From a virus: 33,961 nt of DNA. The stretch lies in the IMG/VR virus record IMGVR_UViG_3300042559_001065, positions 1-33,961 of that record; one strand, given 5' to 3'. The first letter of the stretch is position 1, and every line of letters begins with the position of its first letter. Below are positions 19,362 to 28,179 of this stretch, in pieces. Made by a program: the position numbers and the translations under genes. The notes below the pieces were generated by a model. It was not told the origin of the DNA. It made no database searches and worked only from the letters and a program-made list of their open reading frames with translations.

Positions 19362-22300
19362 TTATCCTCTCCTTGCATTACGGCGGCGGTCTCTTTCGAT
19401 CACGGCCTTTATTGAGTTATTATCGGCTACAAGCGCGCCGCTTATTTCTACATGAGTATTTCGGTTGATTTGCTTGCCTAATCCGCGCGTCTCTTCGCGA
19501 AGCTTTCTAACCTCTTGGATAAGATTACCATCCTCTTGCACTGAATATCGAACTTGCGGAGCGTTTGAAGTAAAGTAGTCACGAATACTCATTCCGGGGT
19601 TATTATTCATCCATTCGAGCTCTTGGCGGTTTGCTTTCGTGCCCGCGGCTGTAATAACTGACTCGCCTTTCGATAGCCATGCTGGTATAGAGTCGCTTCT
19701 TTCATCTCCCGGGCCTTCGAGTCCTACGACACCGTCTTTGAAGCCAAGCGCGCCTCTGGCAAGTCCAAGTAATCCGTAGAGCGTTCCTGTTAATGCTGCA
19801 GCTGCAAGAGGTCCGAATACAGGTCCGAGTGTGGTAATCGAACTTCCTAAAATACCAGCTACGAATGATGGTATCATCTTTGAGACGGCATCGAACGCCG
19901 CGCCCGCGGCTGCATTTCCGAAGTCTGCAAGTGTTGCTTTACCAGTTGCTGCGAGTTCTGAAAATTTACTAAGTGTATTACCGACAAATTCGTTAAAGTC
20001 TGCAGTCCTTACGCCATATATTCTAGCTTCATTTTTAGCAGCTTCCTCTTGTGCTTTGTTTACCTTTTCTTGAGCTGCTGCAAACTGATCAAGTGTGCCT
20101 TTACCTGACAAAGCTGCAAGTTCTTTCTTTGCATCATCAAGGTTTTTATCAAGAATAACTTGTTTGTCATTTCTTTGTTTTGCAGCATCAAGGTATATTT
20201 TGCTTTGCGAAGTCGCAACTTGTGAAGCCGTCTGGTCTCCAACTGTTTTAAGCCTTTGCAAGAAAGTGATTTCGGTTTGCTGTATAGCTGTTTGCCTTTT
20301 TGATTCGATCTCTGCAACTTTTGCGGCATAATCCTCGAAAGAGATTTCTCTCTTTGCAAGGCTCTTTGTTAAGTCATCTTCTTCAGCGTTCAAAGCTCCG
20401 AGGCGTTCTTCTCTTATGGCATCATTAGCCTCTTTTTCCTTTCGGATTTTCTCCGAGTTGAAGGCATCAAGAATGCTAGTTTGCAAGGCGGTTTGTATTT
20501 GAAATTCGAGAGTTGACTCGCGGGCGGCTTTTTCGATTGCCGTTTTGCTTTCAGTTCCGAATCGTTCTAAGCGGCCACTTAACAAATTGATATTTTGCAC
20601 ATTCTTTTGGATTGACTCGCCAAACTTGTCAGCCGCTTCTTCATTACCCGCCGCTAAAGCCTCTGCTTGCTTGATTGCAATTTCATCGTTTTGAAGCTTT
20701 ATGAAGTCGATATATTGTTGAACCGTCGCAATAGTACCATCAAGCGCTTCTTGGCTTGTAGCGAGGGTTTTAGGCACTAAGGAATCGCTTGTTTTCTCGA
20801 TTTCTTTTGCAAGGTCAGTATATTCTTTCAGAAACTCTTTGAACTCTTCAGGTTTTGGCTTTATTCCTGTTTCGATTTTAAGCTCGGGGTCTTTTGCTAT
20901 CTTTGCAACTTCTTCTTTTATCGCAGCCTTTGTTTCAGCGGTTGCTTTTGGCTTAATTACCGCCGCGCTTGTGCCTTGCTCTTGGAATGTTTTGAACTCT
21001 TTGCCCGCTTCTTTCACTTGATCGCCTGTTTTCTTAAGCTCTGCTCTTGCTTTTGTAAGATTCGAGCTAAAAGCGCTTACCCATGTTTGAGATTCAAAGA
21101 CGCTTGATAGCTTTTGAACGGCTCCATCAAAGTCAAGATTCAAAGCGGCTGTAAAAGCCTCGCCAATGATACCGAAAACAGTCTGAAAAGTACCTCCGAT
21201 TGCTTTGAGATACGCTTGTGATTCTGCAATTATGCCAGGTAAGCCCGCAAAGAAATTGTAAACATTATCAAACGCACTACCTAGAGCGTTGATTGCAGTT
21301 TGCACGCCTGGTATTCCGCTAATAAAGTTACCAATTGCCTTTCCGATACCCACAAAAGTCTCAATAACTGAAGTAATTATGCTAATTACACCCTTAAATG
21401 CAAAGATTACCACATCAATAAGTATCTTAGCGAGTCCTTGCAGAACATCAAACACCGCGCTGATTGCAGCGCTCATGAAATTCATTGCTTCTTGTAGCAT
21501 CTTTACCACATCAATACCCTCTCCCATCGCACCATCAATGCCAAGAGCTGATTTGATTGCATCTATGAGAGGTTGCACGGCAAGAATGACTTGATCGAAT
21601 GCGTATACTACCGAGCTATAGAATAAATTGATAACTTCTATTGTATAGGTAATACTATTGCTTATTGCCCCCATTAAAATAGCACCAAGAGCTGCAAGTA
21701 TTGGCTGCACTACCGACCACATACGAGTAAAGTAATCACTCATTGTAGCCATCATTTCGTTTACACTTGGTCCTATCGACTCACCAATCATCCCAAAGCT
21801 CTGCATCATCCCTTGATAAAAAGAGATTGCAAAATTATCTACATTCGATTTTATTCGATTCAAGCTCTCATCAAAGGTCGCCATATTGATAGCGGCTTGA
21901 TCATATGCAGTATTAGTACCTGTAAGCTTCTTGGTAAGTTCATCCATACCACCGCCCGCGCCTTTAATCAAGATCGTAGCGGCCGCCGCGTCCGTTCCAA
22001 AGAGCTTAGTTTTCAAAGCAGCATCACCACTAATCTTTTCAAGCTCGCGAAGACGCTCTGAAAAACTAATGGTCGTATCTCCGAGCTTGTTTATATCCAC
22101 TCCAGCCGCTTTAAGCTCTTGCGCCGTATCTTTTGGCAAGAATCTACCCTCGCCAAGCTTATTCAAAACATTACGCAATGAAGTACCCGCTTCAGCTCCT
22201 ACTTTACCGCCCGCCGCGAGTATTTGAATAGCAGAGTTAGTCTCTTCGAATGATACTTTTGCACCTGAAGCGGCAACACCGGCCACATTTATAGCAGCCG

Positions 22301-23114
22301 CCACATCAGGAACCTCTGAAGCTCCCTCTTTTGCACCCGCTGCTAAAACATTCATAGCTACGGCCATAGCATCGGCCGCTTTTACGGGGTCATCAAGTGA
22401 TACACCAAACTGCAAGAGAGCACCAGTTAAAGCTTCGGTAGCTTTACCAGGATCATCACCTGTAGCTTTTGATAGCGTGTTCACACTTTCAGCCATCGAA
22501 TTCAAGGCTTCAGGGCTTTTCGCAATATCAGGACCAAGCTTTGAGAGGATAGTTTTAAACGCGTCGATATTTGCGCTCGCTTCAGTTCCAAACTTAGCAG
22601 CCATAGCTTGTGCTTTTTGCCCTAAGTCATCAAGTCCCGCGCCTGAAACGCCTGTAATTGAGCTCAAGGACGCAAGCTGAGTCTCGAATTCTTTACCTTT
22701 ATCAATTGCATAGGCTATACCACCACCTACCGCTGCTATACCAGCTGCTATACCACCGCCTGCAAGAATACCAGAGAGAGACCCGAGACCAGGGACAAGC
22801 GAAGTCACACCACCTGAAAGAGATTGAAAGGCATTACCGAGGCCGCCTGTTTGCCCTCCGAGTCCTGCAAAGGCATCACCAAGGCCGCCAAGTTTTCCCT
22901 TTGCACTTTCAACACCACCGCCGAGATTCTTATCAATTGCATCGCCTGTTTGCTTTGCCTCTTGCTCGATCTTGTTAAGATCAGCAATGATAGGGCCTTC
23001 TTGAATATCGACTTTGGTAGTGCTTAATTTATTAAGCTCGCTAGTTGCTTTTGTTATTCCATTGAATAACTCGGCTGCATCCAGTCCTAGTTTAATTTTT
23101 ATATCATCGGCCAT
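19362..23114 (-). CDS. Tape measure protein, 1250 aa
   Basis: By length, position and composition this is the tail-length ruler. The start is helical, then a Gly-rich hydrophobic stretch (about residues 90-150: GLGSLSGILAGGGIAAG), a long hydrophobic middle (about 430-640), and an Ala/Glu/Lys-rich coiled-coil region. The C-terminus holds the common phage pattern GPGDERSDSIPAWLSKGESV. It may also form a channel in DNA ejection. At about 1.5 Å per residue it would set a tail near 190 nm. The first 11 bases overlap the frameshifted chaperone gene. Confidence 0.95.
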   Translation of the reverse strand: MADDIKIKLGLDAAELFNGITKATSELNKLSTTKVDIQEGPIIADLNKIEQEAKQTGDAIDKNLGGGVESAKGKLGGLGDAFAGLGGQTGGLGNAFQSLSGGVTSLVPGLGSLSGILAGGGIAAGIAAVGGGIAYAIDKGKEFETQLASLSSITGVSGAGLDDLGQKAQAMAAKFGTEASANIDAFKTILSKLGPDIAKSPEALNSMAESVNTLSKATGDDPGKATEALTGALLQFGVSLDDPVKAADAMAVAMNVLAAGAKEGASEVPDVAAAINVAGVAASGAKVSFEETNSAIQILAAGGKVGAEAGTSLRNVLNKLGEGRFLPKDTAQELKAAGVDINKLGDTTISFSERLRELEKISGDAALKTKLFGTDAAAATILIKGAGGGMDELTKKLTGTNTAYDQAAINMATFDESLNRIKSNVDNFAISFYQGMMQSFGMIGESIGPSVNEMMATMSDYFTRMWSVVQPILAALGAILMGAISNSITYTIEVINLFYSSVVYAFDQVILAVQPLIDAIKSALGIDGAMGEGIDVVKMLQEAMNFMSAAISAVFDVLQGLAKILIDVVIFAFKGVISIITSVIETFVGIGKAIGNFISGIPGVQTAINALGSAFDNVYNFFAGLPGIIAESQAYLKAIGGTFQTVFGIIGEAFTAALNLDFDGAVQKLSSVFESQTWVSAFSSNLTKARAELKKTGDQVKEAGKEFKTFQEQGTSAAVIKPKATAETKAAIKEEVAKIAKDPELKIETGIKPKPEEFKEFLKEYTDLAKEIEKTSDSLVPKTLATSQEALDGTIATVQQYIDFIKLQNDEIAIKQAEALAAGNEEAADKFGESIQKNVQNINLLSGRLERFGTESKTAIEKAARESTLEFQIQTALQTSILDAFNSEKIRKEKEANDAIREERLGALNAEEDDLTKSLAKREISFEDYAAKVAEIESKRQTAIQQTEITFLQRLKTVGDQTASQVATSQSKIYLDAAKQRNDKQVILDKNLDDAKKELAALSGKGTLDQFAAAQEKVNKAQEEAAKNEARIYGVRTADFNEFVGNTLSKFSELAATGKATLADFGNAAAGAAFDAVSKMIPSFVAGILGSSITTLGPVFGPLAAAALTGTLYGLLGLARGALGFKDGVVGLEGPGDERSDSIPAWLSKGESVITAAGTKANRQELEWMNNNPGMSIRDYFTSNAPQVRYSVQEDGNLIQEVRKLREETRGLGKQINRNTHVEISGALVADNNSIKAVIERDRRRNARRG

Positions 23115-23430
23115 TGATTCTGCGCTCCAATTTGCGGCGTTCTTTGTGGTAAGTTATGGTATAGGCATAAGTTCGGATTACATCGACACGCGGGGTATCG
23201 TAGTATAGCTTCAGATACGCTGCAGGATCGCCACCTGCAACGCCTTTGAATATCCAATATGAGCCTACAATTTCGCCAAGGTAATAAGCACTCTCATCTC
23301 CGTCCGTCTCTTCATACTCATCATCGTCTGGGTCGTTAAATACAGTCAAGTCTTCAAGATAATACTCACATAATGCGGACTCTTCTGCATACTGTTTCAC
23401 GAAAAAATTTGAGTGAGTCCAGAATGCCAT
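23104..23430 (-). CDS. Tail assembly chaperone C-terminal part (GT extension)
   Basis: This frame overlaps the end of the upstream chaperone gene by 65 bases. It has no Shine-Dalgarno, and a TAG stop lies directly before its ATG, so independent initiation is unlikely. It is most likely made as a fusion to the preceding gene through a frameshift at 23398-23411. The product has an acidic patch (NDPDDDEYEETDGDES) and a conserved-looking C-terminus (YAYTITYHKERRKLER). It matches the order and size of G-GT gene pairs that precede tape measure genes. Expected fusion length is 252 residues for +1 or 253 for -2. Confidence 0.75.
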   Translation of the reverse strand: MAFWTHSNFFVKQYAEESALCEYYLEDLTVFNDPDDDEYEETDGDESAYYLGEIVGSYWIFKGVAGGDPAAYLKLYYDTPRVDVIRTYAYTITYHKERRKLERRINGR

Positions 23431-23863
23431 CTAAGTCTTGGTTTTGCCAAAACTCGCTTGAGGGCTCGGACTGAATACCCGCTAAAAGCTCGGTATTTTG
23501 CACTTTGCTTTCATCGATTACGGCCTTGACAAATTGGAAGATTTTCGGTATGGTAGTTTCATCGACATTGATAAGCTCGAATAGATTTGCTCGGACTTTT
23601 AGATATGCAGTCTTTACAATTTCTTGGAACTCGAACTCTTGCATAATGTCTTTAAAAGCGTCTTGCCCCTTTGTTAAGTCTATCTTTTTTGCAAGGCTCT
23701 CGCGGCTAAATACCTTCTCCATGATCTCGGTTTCGGCGGCTGCTTGAGCGCCTTTAGTATTTGCAAGTTCAGAGAGAAGCGGCGTAACCTTGTCATAAAG
23801 AGCGGGGGTCAATTTAGTGTATAGTGCTACTTCGTGTGCTGTTTCGTTTAGATATAATTTCAT
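23366..23863 (-). CDS. Tail assembly chaperone (G-type), 165 aa
   Basis: The gene between the tail tube and tape measure encodes a helical 165-residue protein (MKLYLNETAHEVALYTKLTP ... QEFEFQEIVKTAYLKVRANLF), typical of the short tail-assembly chaperone that coats the tape measure. AAGGAG lies 6 bases before the ATG. Its last eleven codons overlap the next frame, and the AAATTTTTTC tract near residue 152 is the likely frameshift site. Confidence 0.8.
   Translation of the reverse strand: MKLYLNETAHEVALYTKLTPALYDKVTPLLSELANTKGAQAAAETEIMEKVFSRESLAKKIDLTKGQDAFKDIMQEFEFQEIVKTAYLKVRANLFELINVDETTIPKIFQFVKAVIDESKVQNTELLAGIQSEPSSEFWQNQDLDGILDSLKFFRETVCRRVRIM
23398..23411 (-). other. Probable programmed frameshift site (+1 or -2)
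   Basis: On the minus strand the zero frame reads AAA TTT TTT CGT (23410 to 23399). The next frame reads AAT TTT TTC GTG. A tRNA-Phe could slip from UUU to UUC (+1, skipping C at 23401) or back two bases. This joins the two chaperone frames. The exact slip cannot be decided from sequence. Confidence 0.6.
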
Positions 23864-23886
23864 GCTGTCTCCTTAGTGAAAATAAG

Positions 23887-23907
23887 GGGGCGGGTTTTGC
23901 CCGCCCC
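23887..23907 (-). terminator. GC-rich hairpin after the tail tube gene
   Basis: GGGGCGGG and CCCGCCCC form an 8-bp stem with loop CAAAA on the minus strand, followed by CTTATTTTC. It lies between the tail tube gene and the chaperone. It probably acts as a partial terminator or an mRNA-stabilising hairpin that keeps tail-tube levels above those of the downstream genes. Confidence 0.6.
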
Positions 23908-23914
23908 GTGTGAA

Positions 23915-24460
23915 TTAAGGCGTTGGAATTGCGAACCAGATCTCTTTATATCCAATCTTTGCAGGAATTGTGACCGCAGTCGCACCGCTTACAAGAGTAG
24001 TCAAGAAATAGGTTGCAGGAATGACTAATTGTGTATCGTTATTTACCACATCGCCGCCTACTTTGGGCTTTGTGTACTTACCGCTTTCTTGGTCAAACGC
24101 GCCAGCATCTTGAGCAAGTTTGCAAAGCATCAAAACAATCTTACGCTTGTTTTCTACTGTATCAACACCACCATATACGATTTGCAAAAGTGTATCGCTT
24201 GTCGCTTGTGATGAGTTGAATTTTGTCCCGTCTTCGTATTCCCCTTGATCTGCAGTGACCGTTGTAATAGGTGCATAGTTTTCAAGGAATGAAGTGAGTT
24301 CTGGATTGTCTTCGTTTTGATCGATTGTGAAAGTCGTGCGTGTTAATGAAGTTTTAATTTTGCGCTTCATTGTATGAATTGCAGTAGAGCCGACTGAAGG
24401 GGCTGTACCGAGTTCATTTGCTGTATAGAATACGCTAAGGTTAGCGCCGCCTACTACCAT
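23915..24460 (-). CDS. Major tail (tube) protein
   Basis: The 181-residue product MVVGGANLSVFYTANELG has the small, beta-rich, Thr/Val-rich composition of tail-tube subunits (LTRTTFTIDQNED, NDTQLVIPATYFLTTLVSG). It lies between the tail terminator/glycosyltransferase genes and the tail chaperones, the standard position. GAGGTAATATC precedes its ATG. The hairpin directly after it fits a highly expressed structural gene. Confidence 0.8.
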   Translation of the reverse strand: MVVGGANLSVFYTANELGTAPSVGSTAIHTMKRKIKTSLTRTTFTIDQNEDNPELTSFLENYAPITTVTADQGEYEDGTKFNSSQATSDTLLQIVYGGVDTVENKRKIVLMLCKLAQDAGAFDQESGKYTKPKVGGDVVNNDTQLVIPATYFLTTLVSGATAVTIPAKIGYKEIWFAIPTP

Positions 24461-24464
24461 GATA

Positions 24465-25160
24465 TTACCTCTTAGATAATTGTTTTAAATATGCGAAAGT
24501 ATTAACTAAATAATCCCAGTTTCTTTGTGATTTATCGCGTGTGTATTCTCTTACCATCAAGCCGCCGTTTCGTTCTGCTTTATGCATCAAGACTTCAGTG
24601 TCTTGGCTGTATCCTTTGTGGTATAGCAATATGTCAGTATCAGCTACGACCGTTCCATTTGGATCTACTTCGAGTGTCTCATGGCATATTCTTTGCCATT
24701 TGAGAAACGCGCTTCGGCGGTGGAGTCGCATTGCCGGTATGTTATACCGCTTTCGTATGTGCGTATATTGCGGGTCAAGATCAGCATTGCACCCTGCTAT
24801 ACTCAAATAAGCCGCGACCGCTTCGCTTTCGTTAAGCTCTTGGATATATGCCCAAAACTCATCTTCAGGACTTGCAAGGCGCTCGTCTGAATCCATGTGC
24901 AAAATCCAGTCACCAGTCGCATATTCATCGAGCTTATTTCTGCAATAACTGAAGTCGAAATACTCTTCGAAGTCGGGATATTCCCATGAGAGAACTATAT
25001 GGTCCGAAGTACGACCGACTTCTTGGAATACAGGCTCTTTAAGTTTTGGATTCACCGCCGTACGAAGTGCAATGACTTCGACATTATCACTCGGCAAAGA
25101 ATCCCTCCATCCTTTCAGGTCATCTCCATCCTGAAAGATTACACATGCACTTAACTTCAT
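24465..25160 (-). CDS. Family 2 glycosyltransferase embedded in the tail operon
   Basis: The 231-residue protein fits the GT-A/GT2 fold: a start MKLSACVIFQDGDD, then SYCRNKLDEYATGDWILHMDSDE with the metal-binding DSD at 90-92, and later MRLHRRSAFLKW and ILLYHKGY. This resembles the small GT2 group related to TPR-type glycosyltransferases. It overlaps the tail terminator gene upstream by ATGA and lies 4 bases before the tail tube gene, so it is made together with tail proteins. Glycosylation of the tail tube or tip is a plausible role; the target is inference. Confidence 0.85.
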   Translation of the reverse strand: MKLSACVIFQDGDDLKGWRDSLPSDNVEVIALRTAVNPKLKEPVFQEVGRTSDHIVLSWEYPDFEEYFDFSYCRNKLDEYATGDWILHMDSDERLASPEDEFWAYIQELNESEAVAAYLSIAGCNADLDPQYTHIRKRYNIPAMRLHRRSAFLKWQRICHETLEVDPNGTVVADTDILLYHKGYSQDTEVLMHKAERNGGLMVREYTRDKSQRNWDYLVNTFAYLKQLSKR

Positions 25161-25621
25161 ACATCTCCTCTGTAATATACCGTCCTAAAAGTCATGAAAG
25201 ATATGCCTTTCGTTTCATCGTCATTGAATGTGACCGCTTGCGCGTCGATAAAATGCACGGGCGCAAAATATGTCCTTTCGTAATCGGACTCATAGATATC
25301 GGGCTTGTAATTTGTGAGCTTATTCTCAATTGCCTCGCATAAGTCTGCAAGAGCTTCTCTCAAATTAGCCTTGCCCGCCGTGCTATTCTTTTTTACCTGT
25401 ACTCCGACAAGTAAATACATATCCAGCGTGCCTTTATTTGCAAAAGCGGAATCGTCCTCAAGTCCTATGACCTCGCGAGCATCTGCACCCGACAAAACAC
25501 CGACAAAAGGGAACTGATAGGTATTCCATTTGTCTAGCATTACTTGGTCATAGACTTTAACTCCACTCATTGTGCGAAGTCTATCTGTTATGGATTTGAT
25601 CGCCGCTGACTCTCTTGCCAT
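25157..25621 (-). CDS. Tail terminator-like protein, 154 aa
   Basis: The product MARESAAIKSITDRLRTMSG ... ends FRTVYYRGDV. Size and position (after the tail completion gene, before the tail tube) fit the tail terminator that caps the tail and joins it to the head. It has an alpha-beta pattern with a long helix (KANLREALADLCEAIENKL). Its first 34 bases overlap the tail-completion gene. Confidence 0.65.
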   Translation of the reverse strand: MARESAAIKSITDRLRTMSGVKVYDQVMLDKWNTYQFPFVGVLSGADAREVIGLEDDSAFANKGTLDMYLLVGVQVKKNSTAGKANLREALADLCEAIENKLTNYKPDIYESDYERTYFAPVHFIDAQAVTFNDDETKGISFMTFRTVYYRGDV

Positions 25622-26181
25622 TGTTGTATTCCGTTTATGACTTGTTGTTTTATATCGCTTGCGAATTTGCCATCATTGCGTAACTTTTCGACTGCAGGAT
25701 TAAAGTACGGGCGGGCGGGTATGTTTACGCCGCCTTTACGCTCAACACTAAGAGCAAGCCTTTTGAAGTATGGTTGTTTTGTTTGATAGAATTTAGCCCA
25801 AAAGAATTGCGCCATAACATAAGTTGACTTATTCATATTACGACCGCTCTTGCTTTTAATTACGGTCACGGGAGTAGCCTTTATGAAGCCACCAAATTCT
25901 TGAATAGCCGCGTATTTTATACTTGACCCGTATTCTACATCAAAGTTATCTCCATTTTGTGAGACTCTGAAAACATTTCCGGGCTGACCTTTTGTGAAGC
26001 TACGGAAGAGAGCGCCTGAGTAAGTTGTTAGCTTATCGCTCTTTGATGGCGCTATCCTATCGGCTTGACCTTGGAAGTTCATATTCGCTCCGATATAGGC
26101 TTGCATTACAAAAGGCATGCGCTCCAAGCTCTTCAGAATAACAGGCCGTAAAATGCCCTTTAAAGCTTCGCTATTGATCAT
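25588..26181 (-). CDS. Tail completion protein (HK97 gp10 / Mu virion morphogenesis-like)
   Basis: The 197-residue protein has the family markers SSIKYAAIQEFGGFI (around residue 85-100) and NIPARPYFNPAVEKL near the C-terminus, typical of HK97 gp10-like and Mu gpG-like proteins that complete the head-tail joint. It follows the connector by 2 bases and precedes the tail terminator. Confidence 0.8.
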   Translation of the reverse strand: MINSEALKGILRPVILKSLERMPFVMQAYIGANMNFQGQADRIAPSKSDKLTTYSGALFRSFTKGQPGNVFRVSQNGDNFDVEYGSSIKYAAIQEFGGFIKATPVTVIKSKSGRNMNKSTYVMAQFFWAKFYQTKQPYFKRLALSVERKGGVNIPARPYFNPAVEKLRNDGKFASDIKQQVINGIQQWQESQRRSNP

Positions 26182-26183
26182 TA

Positions 26184-26810
26184 TTACACCGTTGGTATAA
26201 CGAACTGAGCAAAGTACTTATGCCATCCTATATCGGTCTTGAGCGATTGGCTGACTGTTTGACCCGCGCCGCCTGTAGCGACTGAGTTTAGCCCGAACCA
26301 ATTACCGCCCTGAGGGCTTTGCTTGTATGCAAGAGTGACCATTTCGGCTATGCCTTGCAAGATTGTATAAGGCATTGACGCATCACTGAAGCCAGTTGTT
26401 AGCGTCGCCTTGAATTGTCCATTTGTCTTATCCCGAAAGACAATGTAATTAGCATACGGCTCGGCGTTCCATGCATAGTTAGCCGCGTCGAAGTTCGCAT
26501 AAGTTGCAAACTCATTCTCGCGCCACTGCAAAGCCGTAAGAGCCGTGTTTGCATTGTAAGGGATATATTTCCATGAGTGATTCGCTTCGAGGCCGCGTTG
26601 AGCTTTTGAGGCGTAAAATTGGTAATATATCGTCCCACTACGGAGAGGCTGACCGCAATAGCCTTCAGCCTCTACATAGCAAGTTGTTATCAGGTCATCA
26701 AACCAAGTATACAGCGCCGTATCCTCGGAGGTCGGATCGCCATTAACTTCCAAATTAAGAAAGGTCATGAGAGCATTAAACGCCCTCGGATTTGCGCTTG
26801 TATATGGCAT
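26184..26810 (-). CDS. Head-tail connector (gp6/adaptor-like), 208 aa
   Basis: The protein MPYTSANPRAFNALMTFLN is helical at its start (EDTALYTWFDDLITTCYVEA) with a central beta part and a helix QGIAEMVTLAYKQ near the end, matching the gp6-type adaptor that sits under the portal. It is encoded just after the capsid and a small gene, as expected. It starts 2 bases after the stop of the 52-aa gene. Confidence 0.75.
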   Translation of the reverse strand: MPYTSANPRAFNALMTFLNLEVNGDPTSEDTALYTWFDDLITTCYVEAEGYCGQPLRSGTIYYQFYASKAQRGLEANHSWKYIPYNANTALTALQWRENEFATYANFDAANYAWNAEPYANYIVFRDKTNGQFKATLTTGFSDASMPYTILQGIAEMVTLAYKQSPQGGNWFGLNSVATGGAGQTVSQSLKTDIGWHKYFAQFVIPTV

Positions 26811-26812
26811 GG

Positions 26813-26971
26813 TTATTTACCTGTTTTCTTTGTTTCTACTTTCGGCGCTGGCTTTGCATCCTTCGCCTTGCCTTGTTTAATAAGAGCCTCGGCAATCGCG
26901 GCAGGGAGAGAGGTCTCATACCCTGCCGAAACGCCTTTATACGGCTCGATTAGAATTACATCTACGAGCAT
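26813..26971 (-). CDS. Small head-region protein, 52 aa
   Basis: A short frame lies between capsid and connector genes, with stop-start spacing of 2 bases to the next gene and 11 bases after the capsid stop. The product MLVDVILIEPYKGVSAGYET has an N-terminal beta part, a helix (LPAAIAEALIKQGKAKD) and a basic tail (PAPKVETKKTGK). Many tailed phages carry a similar small gene here, but no family is assigned. Confidence 0.7.
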   Translation of the reverse strand: MLVDVILIEPYKGVSAGYETSLPAAIAEALIKQGKAKDAKPAPKVETKKTGK

Positions 26972-26982
26972 AAATCACCTAA

Positions 26983-28167
26983 TTAGGTTGTTGAAGTTTT
27001 GAGAACACCGATAGCACTTGGAGCTGGGAATGCGAAAGCAACACGCTCAACAACTTCGATACCTTTTTGGTGAGTACCACCCAAACCAGTCGCGCCGAAA
27101 TACTCTTTGTATTCGTTAACAGTTACATCCTCGCGGATACCCATTACAGTGAACTGATTAAAGTCGCAATAGAGCGCTGAAGTTGTATTCGCTGCACTTG
27201 TTGGGAAGAGTGCATCTGGTACGACATGCATCGGGCGGCCTGTTGGAGTGAAGTATGAATTACCTGCAAGAGCTGTCAAGCCAATTGATGTCACTTCGAT
27301 AGGACGAATCATATCGAATACAGGGCGTGAGCCTGCTGTTTCTTTCATCAAGAAGCCGAATACTGATTGAGGCACTACGAATACACCATTTGCACCAACG
27401 CCAGAGTTAACACCGAGGCGCAAGTTCCAAAGGTCAGTCCAAGAGATTTCGCCGAATGTATCTTTACCAGAGTTATTTGCACCACCTTGGCGAACTACTG
27501 TAGTTCCTGACAAAGTTGCAAGGCCTGTAAAGTTTGGAGCTGTACCATTACCATTGAAAAACTGCTTGTCTTCTGTTTCAGCAAGAGCGCGGCCCAAACC
27601 GTTTACTACATAATCCAAGAATGCAGGGGTAGCATCTTGAAGTTGTTCTTCAGAGATAATCGCACCACCGACAATCTTGCGAGCTGTCATTGCAGTTGCT
27701 GTAAAGAAGTTAGTTGAGTCAGTCAAAGTCAAGCCAGAACCTTCAGCAACTACCGCGCCTGTAAACGCGCCACTTGATACCAAGTTTTCAGTTTTGCCAC
27801 GCATTGGATAGATTTTTGCGAGTGCTCTTGCATATCCAAATTGGTCTGCAAAAGACATGATCTCTTCAACCCAAAACTGAGGAACCGCCGCGCCACCTTG
27901 AGATGCTGTGCCTGTATTGAAGTCAGCTCTTGTGATGTACTTTTCGTTTGCCTTGCGTGCAATATCGTCTGCAACGCCGTCGCGTCCTTTGTGAACTGCA
28001 AGAATGTAATCAGCAACTACGCGAGCTTGGTCACGGCGTGCATCATGATCTGCTTTGATTGTTACGAAGCCGTTGTTATTTGTTGGCTTTTGTGAGCGAA
28101 GTTGATCGGCTACTTTGCGGTCAACAACTTCTTTAAGTTGGTCTTTTGTTACGATAATGTTTTCCAT
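26983..28167 (-). CDS. Major capsid protein, HK97 fold
   Basis: The 394-residue protein follows the protease-scaffold gene and shows a capsid-like order: an N-terminal helical delta-domain-like region (residues 1-80), then FWVEEIMSFADQFG, AKIYPMRGKTENLV, ATAMTARKIVGGAIISEEQLQ, TEDKQFFNGNGTAPNF and the C-terminal NEYKEYFGATGLGGTHQKG. HK97-type capsids show the same pattern, and the N-terminal part is expected to be removed by the protease encoded upstream. AAGGAT precedes the ATG by 11 bases. Confidence 0.93.
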   Translation of the reverse strand: MENIIVTKDQLKEVVDRKVADQLRSQKPTNNNGFVTIKADHDARRDQARVVADYILAVHKGRDGVADDIARKANEKYITRADFNTGTASQGGAAVPQFWVEEIMSFADQFGYARALAKIYPMRGKTENLVSSGAFTGAVVAEGSGLTLTDSTNFFTATAMTARKIVGGAIISEEQLQDATPAFLDYVVNGLGRALAETEDKQFFNGNGTAPNFTGLATLSGTTVVRQGGANNSGKDTFGEISWTDLWNLRLGVNSGVGANGVFVVPQSVFGFLMKETAGSRPVFDMIRPIEVTSIGLTALAGNSYFTPTGRPMHVVPDALFPTSAANTTSALYCDFNQFTVMGIREDVTVNEYKEYFGATGLGGTHQKGIEVVERVAFAFPAPSAIGVLKTSTT

Positions 28168-28179
28168 TATGCAATATCC

